Positions 11,201 to 26,200 of a stretch of DNA of 64,000 nt are shown here, in pieces. The position numbers and the translations under genes are program-made. Below the pieces are notes generated by a model, which saw only the letters and a program-made list of their open reading frames with translations, was not told where the DNA came from and searched no databases. The stretch lies in the NCBI GenBank assembly GCA_023055355.1, contig JALJCS010000034.1, positions 6,214,001 to 6,278,000 on the forward strand, given 5' to 3'. Origin of the DNA: Agelaius tricolor (Eukaryota; Chordata; Aves; Passeriformes; Icteridae). Position 1 is the stretch's first letter. Each line of letters starts with the position of its first letter.

Positions 11201-14200
11201 TGCCTTTCTTCAGTAGGAATGCATTCCATAGTTTGCCTTTTTTGGAAAGGCACATGGGAACTTTACTGAATGCTCCCACCAACTCATTACCAAGAATGGA
11301 GAAAACTAAATATCAGGATTCCATGACAAAAGTGTGCTCCATCCTCTCCCATGGGGACAATTTGGTTTTCATGATATCAGAAAAAAAATGTGCCATTCCC
11401 ATCATGGTATGGAAGTGGTGCTCACTTGCCAGTTGGTGTCCCTGGGCTTAATCCAGTAGGGATCTACTTTTAGAAATGGTGCTTGCAGGTTTATCTCTAG
11501 GCAAGAAATGGTTAACAGAAGTCATAATCTTGTGCCTCAAGTGGCAAAGAGATAGGCAGCTCTGAAATAAACATTCTAGGGATGTCAGCAGTGCCAAAGA
11601 CTTTGCTAAACTCTGTCCTTGAAGAGGCAGGAGTAATTCCAGCAGCTGTGTGCAGACTGGGTGGTTGAGATCAACACACACTGGTCTTAGTTGCTGCTGA
11701 CTGGATGGGAGAAGTCTCTTCTGATGAGAGCAAATAAAATAGAGAGAATTCTGTTTCATCACTCAAGTAAAGTTCAGCCCTGCTTAACATTGCATAGAGA
11801 ACATGCATGGATGTCTTACAGTTTCTTTGTGAACTGAGAATCTTTCCACAGGAAGTGACAGCCCTGAAAAGCTTGATCATTCATTATTATGACATTTAAG
11901 TAAAGCTTACTTCTTTCCTTAAAAAGTCTCATGGAATCATAGAACAGTTTGGGTTGGAAGGGTCCCTGAAGGTCATCCAGTCCTTTCCCCACAGCACACC
12001 CATCCAGCCTGGCCTTGGACCCTGCCAGGCATGGGGCAGCCACAGCTCTGCTGGGCAACCTGTGCCAGGGCCTCAGCACCCTCCCAGGGAACAATCTCTT
12101 CCTAACATGTAATCTAGACTGGTTTCTTCCAGAAGGACTTGTTGTTTTTCTAAAGATACATTTGTTGACTTAAGCAAGGATATCCTGGAGCTGCCTGAAG
12201 AAAATTCCTTTCCTCTGTTGCAGTAGAATTGAGTGATGCTTTGTTCTGATCTTTCTCCCTATATTTTTAGTTCAGTGAAGTTTTAGATTGGGATGGTTTC
12301 ACTTAAATCTGCAGGCCATTGAGTTAAACAATTGCAAAAGCTGTTTATTTTGTATATATTATATATACACTTTGATTTCACTTAACATGAATTATTTAAG
12401 CATTAGGTAAGTGAAATTAGATTAAACAATACAATTGCATTAATTTTTTGACATAATTAATGTCTGAAGACCTGAATCAGTCTGTCTTTCTGTAAGTTTT
12501 TCACACTGCTGAAGGGCAAGAAACAATTATCAAATAAAATGTAGATGTCAAGCTCTTACAAAGTACAACTTGTATTAACTCTTTCAATGCAGTAAATTAT
12601 CACACTGAGTAGATCCTGTGCTCATGTCCTGCTTTAAGACTACTCTGGGTTCATAATTTTACACAGCTCATACTTTGCCTAGTGATTTTATTTATTCTGA
12701 TACTTCATAGTCTCTATTCTTTGACTGCTGTTGCGTGTGGCAAAAAGAAAAGTAGCAAAAAATGCAACCACCCACCCTCACTGCCTCCACCCCCAACTCT
12801 GGAAAATCCACACTAATCAGTCAAGATTTTCTGTCGTATATCAAGTTGCTTTTCTTTGATACAGCATTTTCTGGCGGAAGGAAGGCAGCCTTACAGAGCT
12901 GCTTGGGCTGTGTGCTCTGCAAAGCTGTTCCATGTATGGTCCATGATTACATTTTTACCAATTGGATGGAATAAATATTTACTGCTGCAATGAAAGTTTT
13001 ACATGTGTACATTAGGCATTGAATAAATAAAACCCTTGGAGTATGTAACATGTAAATACTGATGGCTCTTCTCCTTTCCAAGTGTCTTTGTCTATTCCAC
13101 CCTGGTGGTTCCAAAACATTCCCTCAAGTGCTGAGGTGTGGATGGTTTTACAAAGTGTGTGCAGTTCCTTTGAATGGCTCAACAACAGAATTCCTAAAGA
13201 TCCAGTCAAACAAACAGAACACAAACAACTTTTGTTTAAGCAGATGAGTTTAAGATGAGTACAAGAGCAATTTATGCTTTCTCTTGTAGTTGTGTGTAAT
13301 GATCTGTAATACAGTGTTCTTAGCAAAGAACATAGTAATCCTGTTTATAATTCTTGTTATATTAGAGTAGCCTGAGTGCTCTGCTTTTCATTACTCATTT
13401 TCATGTCCTGGGGCTCTGGCATGGACTTACTGAGTTCCTTTTAAATGCTGTTTAACTTTCAGCTTTTCTGTCTTTGAATTACTGTTGTGTTGAAGATTTG
13501 ACAGACTAAAACTTAACTCTGGTGTGCATCAAGAAGCACAGAGGTTAGGGAAAGAGCTATTTGTTGAAAAAGAAAAACTTGAAACATTTTTATATGCAGA
13601 ATAAAATACAGCCTTTTCTTGGTTTTGCATTCAGGAGTAGGAATGCATTTCCCTTTAATGTAAAAGAAGAGCAAGCAACTGATTACCTGGTGTATTAAAG
13701 AGGAATATTGCTTGAATTTTGGAGGTAATCAGTGTTTCCTTACTGATGGTTAAGAAGAATGCTCTGTCTCTTGTTGGCCTTGATTTTGATCACTGCTGAT
13801 TTTGAGCAATCAGATTTTGACCTTGTACCTGGGAAAAATCCCAGTTGCAATTTGCAAGTATTTAAAACCAAGGCAGAACATAGAAATAATGGTAACTGCC
13901 AGTCTTCTTCTGAACTTGAGCATTCTGTGGCCTTGAATAGCTTCTCAGAGAGTGGAGTGACCTCAGAGACTCAGGCTGTGCTTTTCCATAGTGTGCATGT
14001 CATTAGCACTGTGTCAGTTGGAGCTGAGCAAGTCTTCTCCCTGGAGAATTGAAATGCACACTGAACCTTACAGTGCTTTATTTCTGCACTTGATGACATC
14101 TTTCTTGCCAAGTCAAGGCTTAAAATATAACTATGCTAAGCATGCACTTTTGCTGCAAATCCATATCCTTTTTCTAATCCCTTTCCACTGCCTGAGTGAT

Positions 14201-17200
14201 GAACACCATGTTAATAATCTTGGAGAGGATGTGGAGGTACTGTAGGGGAGTCTTTGTGCATCTCAAGCAAAATGAAACTTGGTTTTCAATCTGCTTGTTC
14301 AGAGGAGCTCTTTAGTTCACATTTAAGAGCTGGGTCACTTTCAGTGTTAAGTAAGAAGCTAATTTCTTTATTTCCCTATCTACAGAAGATACGAGCTAGA
14401 AACTAATAGAGTTTTTCACAAGAGAAAACAAGTTTTTCACAAGAGACAACTGAAAGTGCCACCAAAGAAAATCAAGTAGAAAATAAGGCCTATTTTGTTA
14501 CTCTAAAGTTGAGTATTTGCCCCTGTGAAGGAACTATTGAACCATCAAATCCTGGTGCCACTGGCAGTTGCTTCTTACAGTTCGTGTCATAAATTTATGT
14601 TGCCTCATCTTAGGTAGTTTGCTCTAAGTACCTTTATTGGAAAGATTTGTAGAAATTCTCTGGTTAGGGTCTGCAGAACCTTCTGATTTCCACTCTAGCT
14701 GCTTTCTCACCTAGGCTCTGCTCACCTTTTCTTTAACCAAGAGATTCTTAATTTCCCATGGTTGCTGCAGTATTACTTCTGTCTATCTGATCTCATTTGA
14801 TTTCTTTTTTCTTCAGCACAGGTGAATAGGACTGTCAGGAGTGTTCTGGATGGGATCACTCACCTACATTCCAAGGGAAGGCCAAAAATGAATGGCCAAA
14901 AACCCTTTTATTTTTACTTTCCAATTTCTATTCTTTTTGACAGGTCTATGTAGTTTTAGCTCTTGATGTCATTTTACTTTTCTAGTTTCACAAGTTGGTT
15001 TTCTTTTCCACAGGTCTCATATCCCTCTTGCACACTCCATGCTTTAACATTCATCTTTTTGAGGGGGATGAGACCTAGGTTATCAATTAATTACCACTGG
15101 GATATTTCTTGTGACTATTTTCCTTCACTTCAGAAATCCCAGTTTGATTTTTGTACTTTAAACTAGAATGTGGATTTTAAGTTTGTAAGTTATAATTTAG
15201 TTCTGTTTGCTTTTGTAGGTGGTGCCTTTAATTTTTCAAACCTTTTTCTCTTGCAGTTAATGACTTTGTCTTCGGGACCCTAAGGGGTTTTCCCCCCCAT
15301 TTCCAGTGATGGTAAGGGTGCAAGATGTAGAAAACACAAGATGCCTTTAGGCAGGAAAAACTGACAGATAAAAACATGGAGAGGAGAACCCACAGCAGGG
15401 GCCAGGAGAGGAAGAGAAAGGACTAAATTGGGAAATTTGCTCTTTTCTGGTCAGGTAACAAGAGTGATGCAAGCCTGGATGGAGGGGAGAGGCTTGGAGA
15501 GTTGTTACACAGGAGGGCCACCAAGGTGATCAGAGGGATGGAACACTTCCCCTAAGGAAGGGCTGAGGGAATTGGGATGGTTCAACCTGGAGAAGCTTCA
15601 CAGTTACCTAATTGTGGCCTTGAAGTACCTGAGAGGGAGTACAGGAAGGAAGGGGAGACACTTTGTACAAGGACACGTACTGACAGGACAAGGGGGAATG
15701 TCTTTGAACTGACAGTAGATTTAGATTGGGCATGAGAAAAGAAATTCTTGACTGTGAGGCTGGTGGGACACTGGAAAGGGTTGCCCAGAGAAGCTGTGGG
15801 TGCCCCATCCTTGGAAGTGTTCTAGGCCAGGTTGGATGGCATTTGGAGCAACCTGGTGTAGTGGAAGGTGTCCCTGCCGGTGGCAAGGGGTTGGAACTAG
15901 ATGTTCTTCAAGGTTCCAACCCAAAGTACTCTATATTTCTATGATTTTTGTCACATGATGTGAGTGGGGCCATAAGGCCTTAGGAGCACTGAGGTAAAGG
16001 ACTAAAAGTGGTAAATGTTGCATGTAGCAAACATCTACTTTAAATATAACAAATGGACTTTTATGACAGCTTGAATGGCATGTTAATTTTTTAAATAAGA
16101 CACTGTTTTGCTCTGTGTTGTGAAGCAGTAGCAACTGAATTTCTCATTTCTTGTCTGTTCCACCCCCAGGAGATGTTCTTGTTGCTGTAAATGATGTCGA
16201 TGTGAATTCTGAAAACATAGAGAGAGTTTTGTCTTGCATTCCGGGTCCTATGCAGGTACAGTATACAGTACAGTTGAACATTTATTCCAAAAATCCTCTC
16301 TAAAAATTAGTACTGCTTCTAGCCTTTTTTTTTCCCTGAGGAAACAAAGTTCAGGTGGTCTTTTTCTTAAAATTTTGTCCGTTATCTTTTGACTGCATTG
16401 CTTGACTTCAGTCAGAGTCAAAATTTCAGACTTTAATTCTGATAAAAATCAGAATCAGGAAAATCCTGTGAAAATAGGTAGGGGCTGATGTCTAGCTGAA
16501 AAATAAACATGTCAGCAAAACAGTAGTGGATTTTTTTGCCAATTACTGTATTTAAAATGGTAATAATTGCTCTGAAAATACTTAAATAGAATAATTATAT
16601 CTTCATCAATATAAACAAGACTCACAAACCACAAGAGTAAAAACAAGCCTGAATTAACAAAAGGAGTGCTATTAAAAACATTTAAGAACATTTAAATGGT
16701 GAAATTGATACTGGTTTAATATTTAAATACAAAAATTAATTCTTGGGGTTCTAAGAGATGTTAGATTGAATACTTTCAAGAGCTTTCAGAACTCAACAGT
16801 GATGAAACTGATAGAAGTCATTAACAAAAATTGATACAAAAAAACCAGTTCCAACAAATCTGACCTGATGAATGATGTTTCTTTCCCCTAAACCTACTGC
16901 ATATATCTTTTCTTCTAGCTGAATAATTTTGGAGCTCTAATGAAGAATTAAATAAGACATCAAGAATTAGATAGCTATTTCAGAGCTAAGCCAGGGGAAT
17001 GTTACTTACTAGGATGTTACTAGCATAAAATGGAATATTTTGAGTTACTCTGCTTAAAACCACTTCCTGATGGACAGGAAGACAAGATAAAAGTTGAAAC
17101 TTTTATGTGTATGAGTTATGAGCAGGAGCAGGTTAAAAATTAAAGTGTCTCTTGGTAATTTTCCCTTTAGGTAGAATATACGAGGTAATGATAATAATAG

Positions 17201-20200
17201 ACATATTTTACAGTCCAGGGATTTTTCAAAGTGGAAATTTTATGTTTTCTTGAGCACAAAGCTCTATATGCAAGTTCCTGTGGAAGTATATCTGCAGCTG
17301 CAGTGAGATTGAGTAGTGGGGATGTCAGTTCAGGAAGCTTTCCAAGATATCTGACAGCCTGAAGTTTCCCTGAGCTGCTGGAGTCATGGTCAGGTACTGG
17401 CAGAGCTCCATGGGAGAAAAACCTGTGACCAACTGGAGAGTTGCTGTAGCTGTTATTAAATAGAGAATGGTGGAAAAGGCAGGGATGATGCAGTGGGTGT
17501 AATTGCACCCTCTCTAGATGAGGGTGTGGGTATTGCTCGTTCCAAAGGCAGCGTAGCCCTTGACAGAGCAGTTCTGGTGATGCAGTGTCAGTGTTTGCTC
17601 TGTCAGTAAATCTGTCAAGCAGGCAGAGATTACTTGAAATGTGGAACAGTTGGTCATGGTGGCTTTCCAAATCCTTTCATTAAAGTGCAATTATTCCTTT
17701 TCCACTGTGCAGCTTGAGTCAAGCCAGACAAGTGGTGGCTAGAATAGACCAGTGGAGATCTAAATACAGACTTCTGGGCTTTTTGCAATGCAGTACACTG
17801 CAATCATGCTGCTGAAGGAGCAGAGGGTTGTTGTAGCTGACATGTTCTAATACAAGCAAAATTGTTACTGTGTTCTCATTCATTTTACCTTGTAGAATAT
17901 AAAAAATTACCCAGTTTAAAACCTTTTTACTGGCATATGTTATTTCTGTAAGTGAAGTCCCTGTTGTTCTGGTTTCATGTTAAAAAATACTGGAATTAAT
18001 TTCAGAAACTTCACTACCTAGATTCAGTTGCACTATGTGACATACCTCATTATTATATTTCCAGAATTTTGTTTTTCTTACCTCAGTTTGGGCAACTACA
18101 CCTAGGCTTGTAAGGACTAGTTTAGTGCATTTACTGAGTAGTAGAAGTCCAAATGCTCCTTTCTTTTACATTTCTGTAATCAAAATAGTTGTTGTTTCCT
18201 AGCACCAGAAGACAGAGAGTACAGAAGGTGTGCTGAAGGAATATACTCTTCTTTACTCTGATACTCAGAAGTTGCAGAACCATTTTACTCAAAGCTTTCT
18301 AAAAATATCCAGCCTGAGGCAGACATCTAGAATCAGAAATTTCAGCCTGAAATTTTGGGTTCCAGTTGTGCAGACCATAAGCACATGGCAAACAGATACT
18401 GGAAACAGGAAGCAGCAGGCAGCCTTTAAAAGGCAGGCAATGCCCCCAGCTCTGTGTGTAATGAAATCCATCTTCCAAGCCATGCAGCTTTCTTGCAGAT
18501 GAAACCATGCCTTTCTGGGGCAGACCAGTGGCACAACAGCTACATTTTCTGTTTCTACACTGAGAAATGTATCATGGTATTAAGAAGCAGATTAAATACA
18601 GAGTGACCTTCCAACCATTACTTTCCAGCTTCCAGCAAGGACTTGTAAAATCAGTTCAAGGTTTCTATGTTCTCCTTTGTTTCTTAGAATTCCTTTGACC
18701 TCCACAGCTTTCTGGAGCAGTGATTTATGTGACTGCTTTGTATTGTGTTAATTATCACTGGCTTTCAAATTGCCATCTAACCAAGTGCATGTCAGACCCC
18801 ATGTTCCTGTGTTCTGAGAAGAAGTTAATTGTTCATGCCTTACCCTGCCATGGCTATGGAAAGCTCTGTCATGCTTCACTTTGTCACCTTTTCTAAGCAG
18901 AAAATGATGATCCATGTCCTTCACAGTTTGCTGTTCCTGTCACCTTCTTGCCATTTGATTAAATTCTTCTTGAGAAATGTTCTAAATATTAAGAATGTGA
19001 GCATGATATATGAGTGGAATATTAATGCTTTGCTCATTCTTGGTGTCATTTTCTTTTCTGTTTTCTGTTGTGCATTGAACTGATTTTCCTCAGGAGAAAT
19101 GGAATCCAAGCTGTGGAAGGTTTCCCAGTCAGTACTTACAAAAGGGGACTTGAGCCAGTCATATTAATTCAGGTCCTGTGCACTGCTCAGGATGAAGATT
19201 CATTTCTTCTCCACAAAAAAAAAAAAAAATATATATATATATTTTTAGGCTATGTTGAAATGCAGTCTCTTTGTCCATTTCTGTTACAGTGATGTGGGAG
19301 GCAGCATGGATGACTCCAGATGGAGAGAGAGTAAAAGCTCTGTTCAGTTCAGTTTGTTTTGAGCTCTTCCCTGGAGGATCATATGGCTGTGTCTTTTAAG
19401 ACAAGACAGACTAAGTTTGTTTTTATTTTAATTGAGCGACTAAAAGGTAGACTGCAGCAAGAATGACATCTGTGTGTCATTAATGTAGAGACTGTAGCCT
19501 GAGTGTCATGACTAAATGTCCAGAGACAAGATGCAGCAGAAGTTGAGAGAAATAACTCTTGAGCCTTAAGGAAATCTGTAAGAAGTTAGACAGGGTATGA
19601 GGAAATATTCTGAAATATACGTAGATGGCGTGACAGAGAAACAGAACCAAGTCTCAGAAAGCTGGAGAAGAAAACACACTCTTCTGAAACTGTCAGCTAT
19701 CAAGTTACTGGGTCTATGAAAGCAGCTGCTTCTCAGCAGAGTTTGATTCCTTGTCAGGAATCCAAACTGGACTGGTGAGGAGTGGGTGAGGGATGAGTTA
19801 CTGTCAGAAAAGGAAGAGGTGGTGCAGGACTGACTGCAGTACCAGGGAAAAGGAGAAAAAAGTCTGATAGCAGCCCAAATAGGAGAGGGGAAACTTAATG
19901 GGAAGTGTTGGGAGAGGGAGTGAAGTGGAAGATGGCAACTGGTGACAAATGGAGCTGTAAGAGCTGATGATGGCACTTCTCTCTGAGCCAGTCTGACAGG
20001 CAGTAGGTGTTTTAAAGCATCATTATTTCTTGCTGGCACTCCTCTCCTGAAGTTTGTGTACATACATACACAATTGCAAAATGATCTGTCTTTAAATGTA
20101 TAAATTATCTGCTTGGGCTTCTCAAAATTTATTGCAGTTGAGAAAAGAAAAATGGATTTTGTTGCATCAGTCCTCAGGCTAAGTTGCCACTGATTTTAAC

Positions 20201-23200
20201 AAGCAGGATTTGCTGTGATGTATTATGTTCAGAACTTGCCATGTTATAGTATTTCAAGGCAGATAAAGAGTCTTGAGTAAAAACATGTGAAAGAGGAAAC
20301 TGAGAGCATGTCAACTTAGTGCAAATATGTCTTTAGTCACTTTGATGAAAAATAAGGTCTCATCCAAGAACATAAATTAATTTCTTCTCCTTGGAACTAG
20401 CATTTTTATGCTCAGTCAAGGGGATAGGTGTTTCTCACATCTCCTCCTTTCATACTTAGGATAATGTGTTCATTCACAAAAAAAGAAAAAAAAATCACTT
20501 TGAGCACTGCTGAGACAACTAACAAACATAATTTTTCTAAGTCAGGGCTTAAAAAAGTAGGTCTATATAGCGAATTTTGAAACGTTTCCACATCAAGTTT
20601 GGATTATATGTTGTTTGTGTGTCAGGAAATACTCATTTATTCTAAAACGCCTGGATTTAAACTTATTTGGGAAATAAGGGACAGTAAACATCATATAATT
20701 TTTTGGCAAAATCAGCTTGATCATCTAAGCTTTAAAGGTTTTGTGTAAGAGAGGATGTTGTGTTTGTGTTCTGATCTTATTTCTTCTGGAGACATAGCAC
20801 AGTAAGGGATGTAAGCAATTTTTAGGCTACTTGGTAGTTGTGTAAATTGTTAAATACAGCAACAAAACTCTTATTTTCTGATTTTACAGTTTAAAAAAGC
20901 AAAGTTAACATATTGAAAATGAAAGAATTGCTACCATTACAATTTAACAGGCTTTTGCAGTCCAGTGTAAATGTAAATGGATTTCCCTGTGCAGATGTGT
21001 CAGTGCACTCAAAATGGCCAAGAAATGCTCAAGAAAGAGCCTTCAGGATATGTACTTAGGAAACTGCTGACATTTTGAAAGAAGTCAAATACTGTGTGTG
21101 TTTCAAAGGCACAGTAATGGGTTTTTGTGCTCAGACAAAGCCAGAGCAGTAAGTATATTTTTCCATTCTCAAAACCATAAGAATTAAGTATGAAAACACA
21201 GCAAACCACATGCTTACTCACATGGTTGATAGACCATGTAATAGCTGGCTTTGTCCTTTGTAATAGATGGTTATGTAATGCTGAATGTATAATTGGTTTT
21301 CTTGAAACAGCAGGAATTTTGTTTGCTTACATCTTCCTCAGTAAAGCTGAGGCTGACAAAACCTAACCTCTTCAAGTGCTCAAACTCCATCTGTTTCATC
21401 TGCTACTGCAAAGTCATTGGAAGTAGAGTGTAAAAAGTAAAATTGGAAGTACAGCCTCATTCTCACAGTCATTCATTACCTTAATAGGTTAAACTGACGT
21501 TTGAGACCTCGGTATTTGAGCCTGAAGGGACTTGTGAGCAAAGGAACAAACAAACACAGTCAGGTATGAACAACCTGGTTCGATTGCTGTGGGGAGAGGA
21601 CACTTTGGAGCCTCAGCAGGATGTGCCTCACATTGTCATGTTCCTCACACTCAAACTGGACTCTGAAACATCCAAGGATGAGGTATGTGCTTGACTCAAT
21701 CACCCTGAGCTCACTGACCACAGCAGCTCCTAGGACACTTGATGTAAAAGGATAAATAAAAAATACTCCTAATGGTTTGGAGTTGGGAATAATCTGTAAA
21801 ATAGCCATTTTGGTAGAAATAAGGTGTGAAATTCCAGAATCACTGCTGCAAACTCCTGCCTGGCCTTGAACTCCGGTGAGGAGCAGCCAGGTGGTGACTC
21901 TGCAGCCAAGGTGCATTCCCCAGTGCCAAGCTGTCTCTGTGATGCTCACCTGGAGGTTTTCAACACCAGGATCTGCCTGGTGGTCAAAAAAATATCCCCC
22001 TGCAGGAGCTATTGGCAGTCCACATCCATAATCTGTCTGGCCTCTCCTGTTTTGAAATGCTAATGTGCCTTTTCTTAGAGGGCTCTGGCATGTCTGCTGG
22101 TAGCAGTCAGCTGCTGATTCTTCCTTGGGCAGCTTTTAGAGCCACTGAAGTACCTTTTATTTATCCTGTAAAGCTTCCTTTCACTCTTTCCTCATTGTGT
22201 TCCTCGGGAAAATGTTGCCAGTGTGCATGTAGGTTTGTGTAGTTGTTCAGGGTGTAGCCATAGCTACAAATATTCCTCTCCAGGCAGGGACACAGAGCTG
22301 AGCTTGGCCTCTTGCCCAGTCTGGAAATGCCAAGGGGACAAAGTGCACTTCTTAGGAACAGACATTTGGGAAAGAACTCTTCTGCTTTTGTGTGAATTCT
22401 CAAATTTAGCATTGTGTCTCAGTGATCTTGTGTTATCTGTGCTGAGGAGACATCAAACAAAGCACAGGTTTTTCCAGTGCCCAGGGACTAAGATGGCAGG
22501 ACAGTGATGGAGTGGGAAGCAGAAAGAAAACATTTTGCTTTCTCTCCCTTGGAATTTATCCTTAGATTGAGATACCTTTACTCTTTTTTAAGTAGTATTT
22601 TTTAACTGGTACAAATCTACATTCTCTTGGTGGTGGGTAATAGAGACAAAGTGTTACAGTTATAAAAATAGGATTTAATTTTATTTTCTAGGGACAGGGC
22701 TGGGAAGGAGAACCCTAGAAAATTACATGATATCATAATATGTACTAGTCCAAGACCAGTGTTTTCTTGACAACATAGACTTTAAACTTTATTATAAAAA
22801 AAAAAAAATTTCAGGGCCTCTGGCTCCTCTCTTACACATGTAAAAGCCTGATTGCAATTCTGCACTTCACAGTAAACTGAGTGCTGGTTTCTTGCCCCAT
22901 TGTTCCTTTACGTTCTTCCAAGAAATGGATTAATCCTGAACACTGAGCAGAGGTAAAAGAGGGATTGTAATGCCCTTGTTGTCCCTTCACAACATGGAAT
23001 AATTGTTTCCTGAGAAGTCTTATGCAAGCCCCAAATATGCTGAGAGATGCTTTGCTGATATAATGAAGCTCTTTATAACGTTTCCTTGCTAAAGAATGCC
23101 ACCTTCTCTAAGGCATTTGTCTTTAATTTCATTTTCTGTACTTCAGGCAGCTTCTATCCTGTGCATGTACTGTCCCAGATTTAGTTTAAACTGTACTTTA

Positions 23201-26200
23201 AATAAAGTCATGGTACACCAAAGCCATCCTGCCCAATAGAAACGTAATGATCCTTTAAGAAGCTGCCTTGCCCATATCCAGGGGAGGCACAGTATGCAGA
23301 TCACATCCGTGTAAAATGTGGCAACTGGAACTTGGAAATTAAGTATTCCACTTGGGAGCTTTTGGCACCTAAAATAGAATTAATTTAAGACTTGTAAGCT
23401 CTGTCTGCTCAGCTCTACAGGGAAGTGGTACTGGCAATCATTTGGGATGTGTGTATGCCTGTGGGGGGTGTCCCTATGGTAACAGTTTCTCAGTGAGTGA
23501 GGTCAATTCTGCCTTTGTTATATTTTAGTTTGAGGTGGCTATTACAATTATACATTACTTCTAGCAGCCTGCAACACTCACATCTTTGTCTATGACCTGA
23601 TTTTGGCAATAGCATGTCTTAAAAGCAATAATGTTCATGTTCCTTCTGCTGTTACTGGAAGACTCTGTCCGGGTTTGGGGGTTGGGTTGGGGGAGGATTT
23701 ACACTTGAAGAAATGAGCTGCTTGTATTGATTAATTCCATTGTCATTGGGCTTGCTTTGGAGAGAGCTGATCTGGTGGCATGTGCTGGCCCTTGCTGAAT
23801 CACTGTATCCATACATGATAACAGTTCTGCCTGTTTGTTACAGTTGGCTTTTCTTGCCCTGGAAACACGTTCAGGTCATTCTCCAACAAATTTTGTGTCA
23901 AGGCCCCAGTTCATAATGGAGGGAGGGGAAGAAAAAAGTCTCTTTCTAGCCCTTTGCAGTGCTGCTATTAGAAAACAGCAGGGTTTCTCCAGCTGAGGGA
24001 TTGATTGCAGAAAAAAGATCCTTGTCACTAATGAGTATTTATAAATAGAGTTAATTAAATTGGATATAAATGAAGAGTTTGTCAGGTCCTTCTATAATGA
24101 AATTTTGCATTCTTTTAGTCAAGGAAAATTTCATAATGAGTGTTGGCACTGGCTAAATGTGATTAGTGACATAAACAGGGAGATAAATCATGCCAGTGTT
24201 TGATTTGTTTGTGGAGAAAGATAATTTACTATAATCTTTGCAGTGGAGAAGATGCAAAAAAAATAATGGCCCATCATGATTTGGCAGAAAGCAATAAATG
24301 AGGGGCAATCATGTTTGCTTATTACTATATTTTTATAGCTGCTGAAATAATACAAAATTCTTGAAAGTGCTTGAATGAAAGAATGATTTTTTTTAAGGGT
24401 TAGAAAAAGAAAAATATCTCACAAATATTTATCTCTATAGAGGTTTAGTTTCAAATGACTTGTGTAAGTGTATCTGGTCAGATGTTTCATGAGAAATCTT
24501 AGTGGTGTATTTTAAAATTTGAGCATATTCCTCAGTTATCTTTTATGCTATCCACATAAAGCAGCCAGGTAGGTTTATACAGAGAGACTTTAATTTTCAT
24601 ATTCTATGTTAGCTTTCAAGAGCTTTGTGTCTGATGATGGTTTAAGTCAGAATTTCAACATTGAAAGAACTGTACCAATACTTGCATCAGAGAATGACAG
24701 AATTGTTTGGCTGGAAAGGGGTGTTAAAGATCATCTAGTTCCAACCCTACAGCCATGGGCAGGGACACCTTCCACTGGACCAGACTGTTCCACCCCCATC
24801 CAGCCTGGCACTGACACTTCCAGGGATGAGGCATCCACAGCTTCTCTGGGCAACCTCACAGTAAAGAATTTGAGGACCTCAGCACCCTCCCAATCAAGAT
24901 ATTTTTTTTTCCCTCTCTTGGCATCAGATGTGTTACAGTGTACTTAAAGCTGTAAGTTGCAGTGGCCATGCTGTTTGTCATTTTACATTTCTCCATGTAA
25001 TAATTAATCTAAATAAGTCAGGCTTTTCTATAAAATACAGAATTTCAAACTGTAGAAACATTCCTGTGCCTTTTAGAACTTTCCAGTATGCCCATGCAGC
25101 ACAATGCTGGTTCCAATGTCTTATAAAAGGATATGATAGAAGATCTCATGTTTAAAAAACCCCAATTGTTACCACAATAAAAAAATCATGATCTTGTTTT
25201 CTGTGGGGATTTTTTGGAGGGGTTTTGGTTTTGGTTTACTTAACTAACAGCTAACTTTCTTCACAGCAAGAAATTATTTATCAGTACCCCATATCTGAAG
25301 CATCCCAAAAACTGAAAAGTGTGAGAGGGATATTTCTCACACTGTCTGACATACTGGAAAGTGTTACTGGTACCGAGATTATCAGGTAAAAGTGTTTGAA
25401 ATGTAATTACTGTTTTTTATTATTTTATACATACATGTACAGCAAACATGGCTCATGCATCAAGTTCTGGACAAACCAGAGCAACTCAACCTGTTTAGGC
25501 AGTAACTCTTTAACTACAGCAGCATGCCTGAAGTTGGAGTGCTCAGCCTGGATGTAAATTGATTTGGGGGAGTTTTGTTGTAGTGGGTAGCAGTGACTAG
25601 GATTTTTAGTTCGCTGAAATGATTTTCAACTCCTTTATAACTTCATAATGTTAACAGAAAGACTTCTGGTTTCATTTTTCTAGTTCCTCCCTGTTCTTAT
25701 GTGAAAAACTGGTTCAAGTTGTTTACTGGAAAGAATCTGACAAGTTGCTCGTAATTGGCCTTCCTGAAGAAAAGTGAGTTTCAAAGGAAAGGTTTTGTTT
25801 TCCTTGAAATTTTGTGTCCTCAAATTTACTGTGTGTACTCCTCTAACAAAAAAGCCCTTAAGAAAGGGCTTAAAATGTACTCTTTTTACTGGAATTAGTT
25901 TTTATGTCTGATTTCACTATTTTGATTGACTTAACCCACATCTTTCATATATCCTATTGTTGTAATTTCTTTTTCATTTTTTCTGAAGAGAATATGATCC
26001 CAGAAATATCTGTAAGTCAGAAAACAGTAATACCCTAGGATTTGGTAAACTCAAGTTCTTTGCAGAGACTGCTGAATAACAAGAGTAATATTACATATTT
26101 ACACATTCTAGGAGGCTCATTCATCATAAAGATGTTTTAATTTTTATTTGTCAGTGTGCCACTTTATCAGCTGAGGAACATGATTCAGAATGTTGTCAGG

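Larger units (their letters stand above)
6905..16169 (+). other. INTU: INTU intron 2 (9.3 kb)
   Basis: The largest INTU intron. It holds the 58-bp CCAAT/TATA repeat array and surrounding LTR-like sequence (about 7650-8510) and CR1 fragments at 11931 and 15470. The rest is AT-rich with no recognised gene or RNA. Confidence 0.75.

Noticed and set aside
19566..20063. 165-codon minus-strand open frame in INTU intron 3
   Set aside because: No recognisable domain and no codon-level sign of selection visible; consistent with a chance frame in intron DNA.
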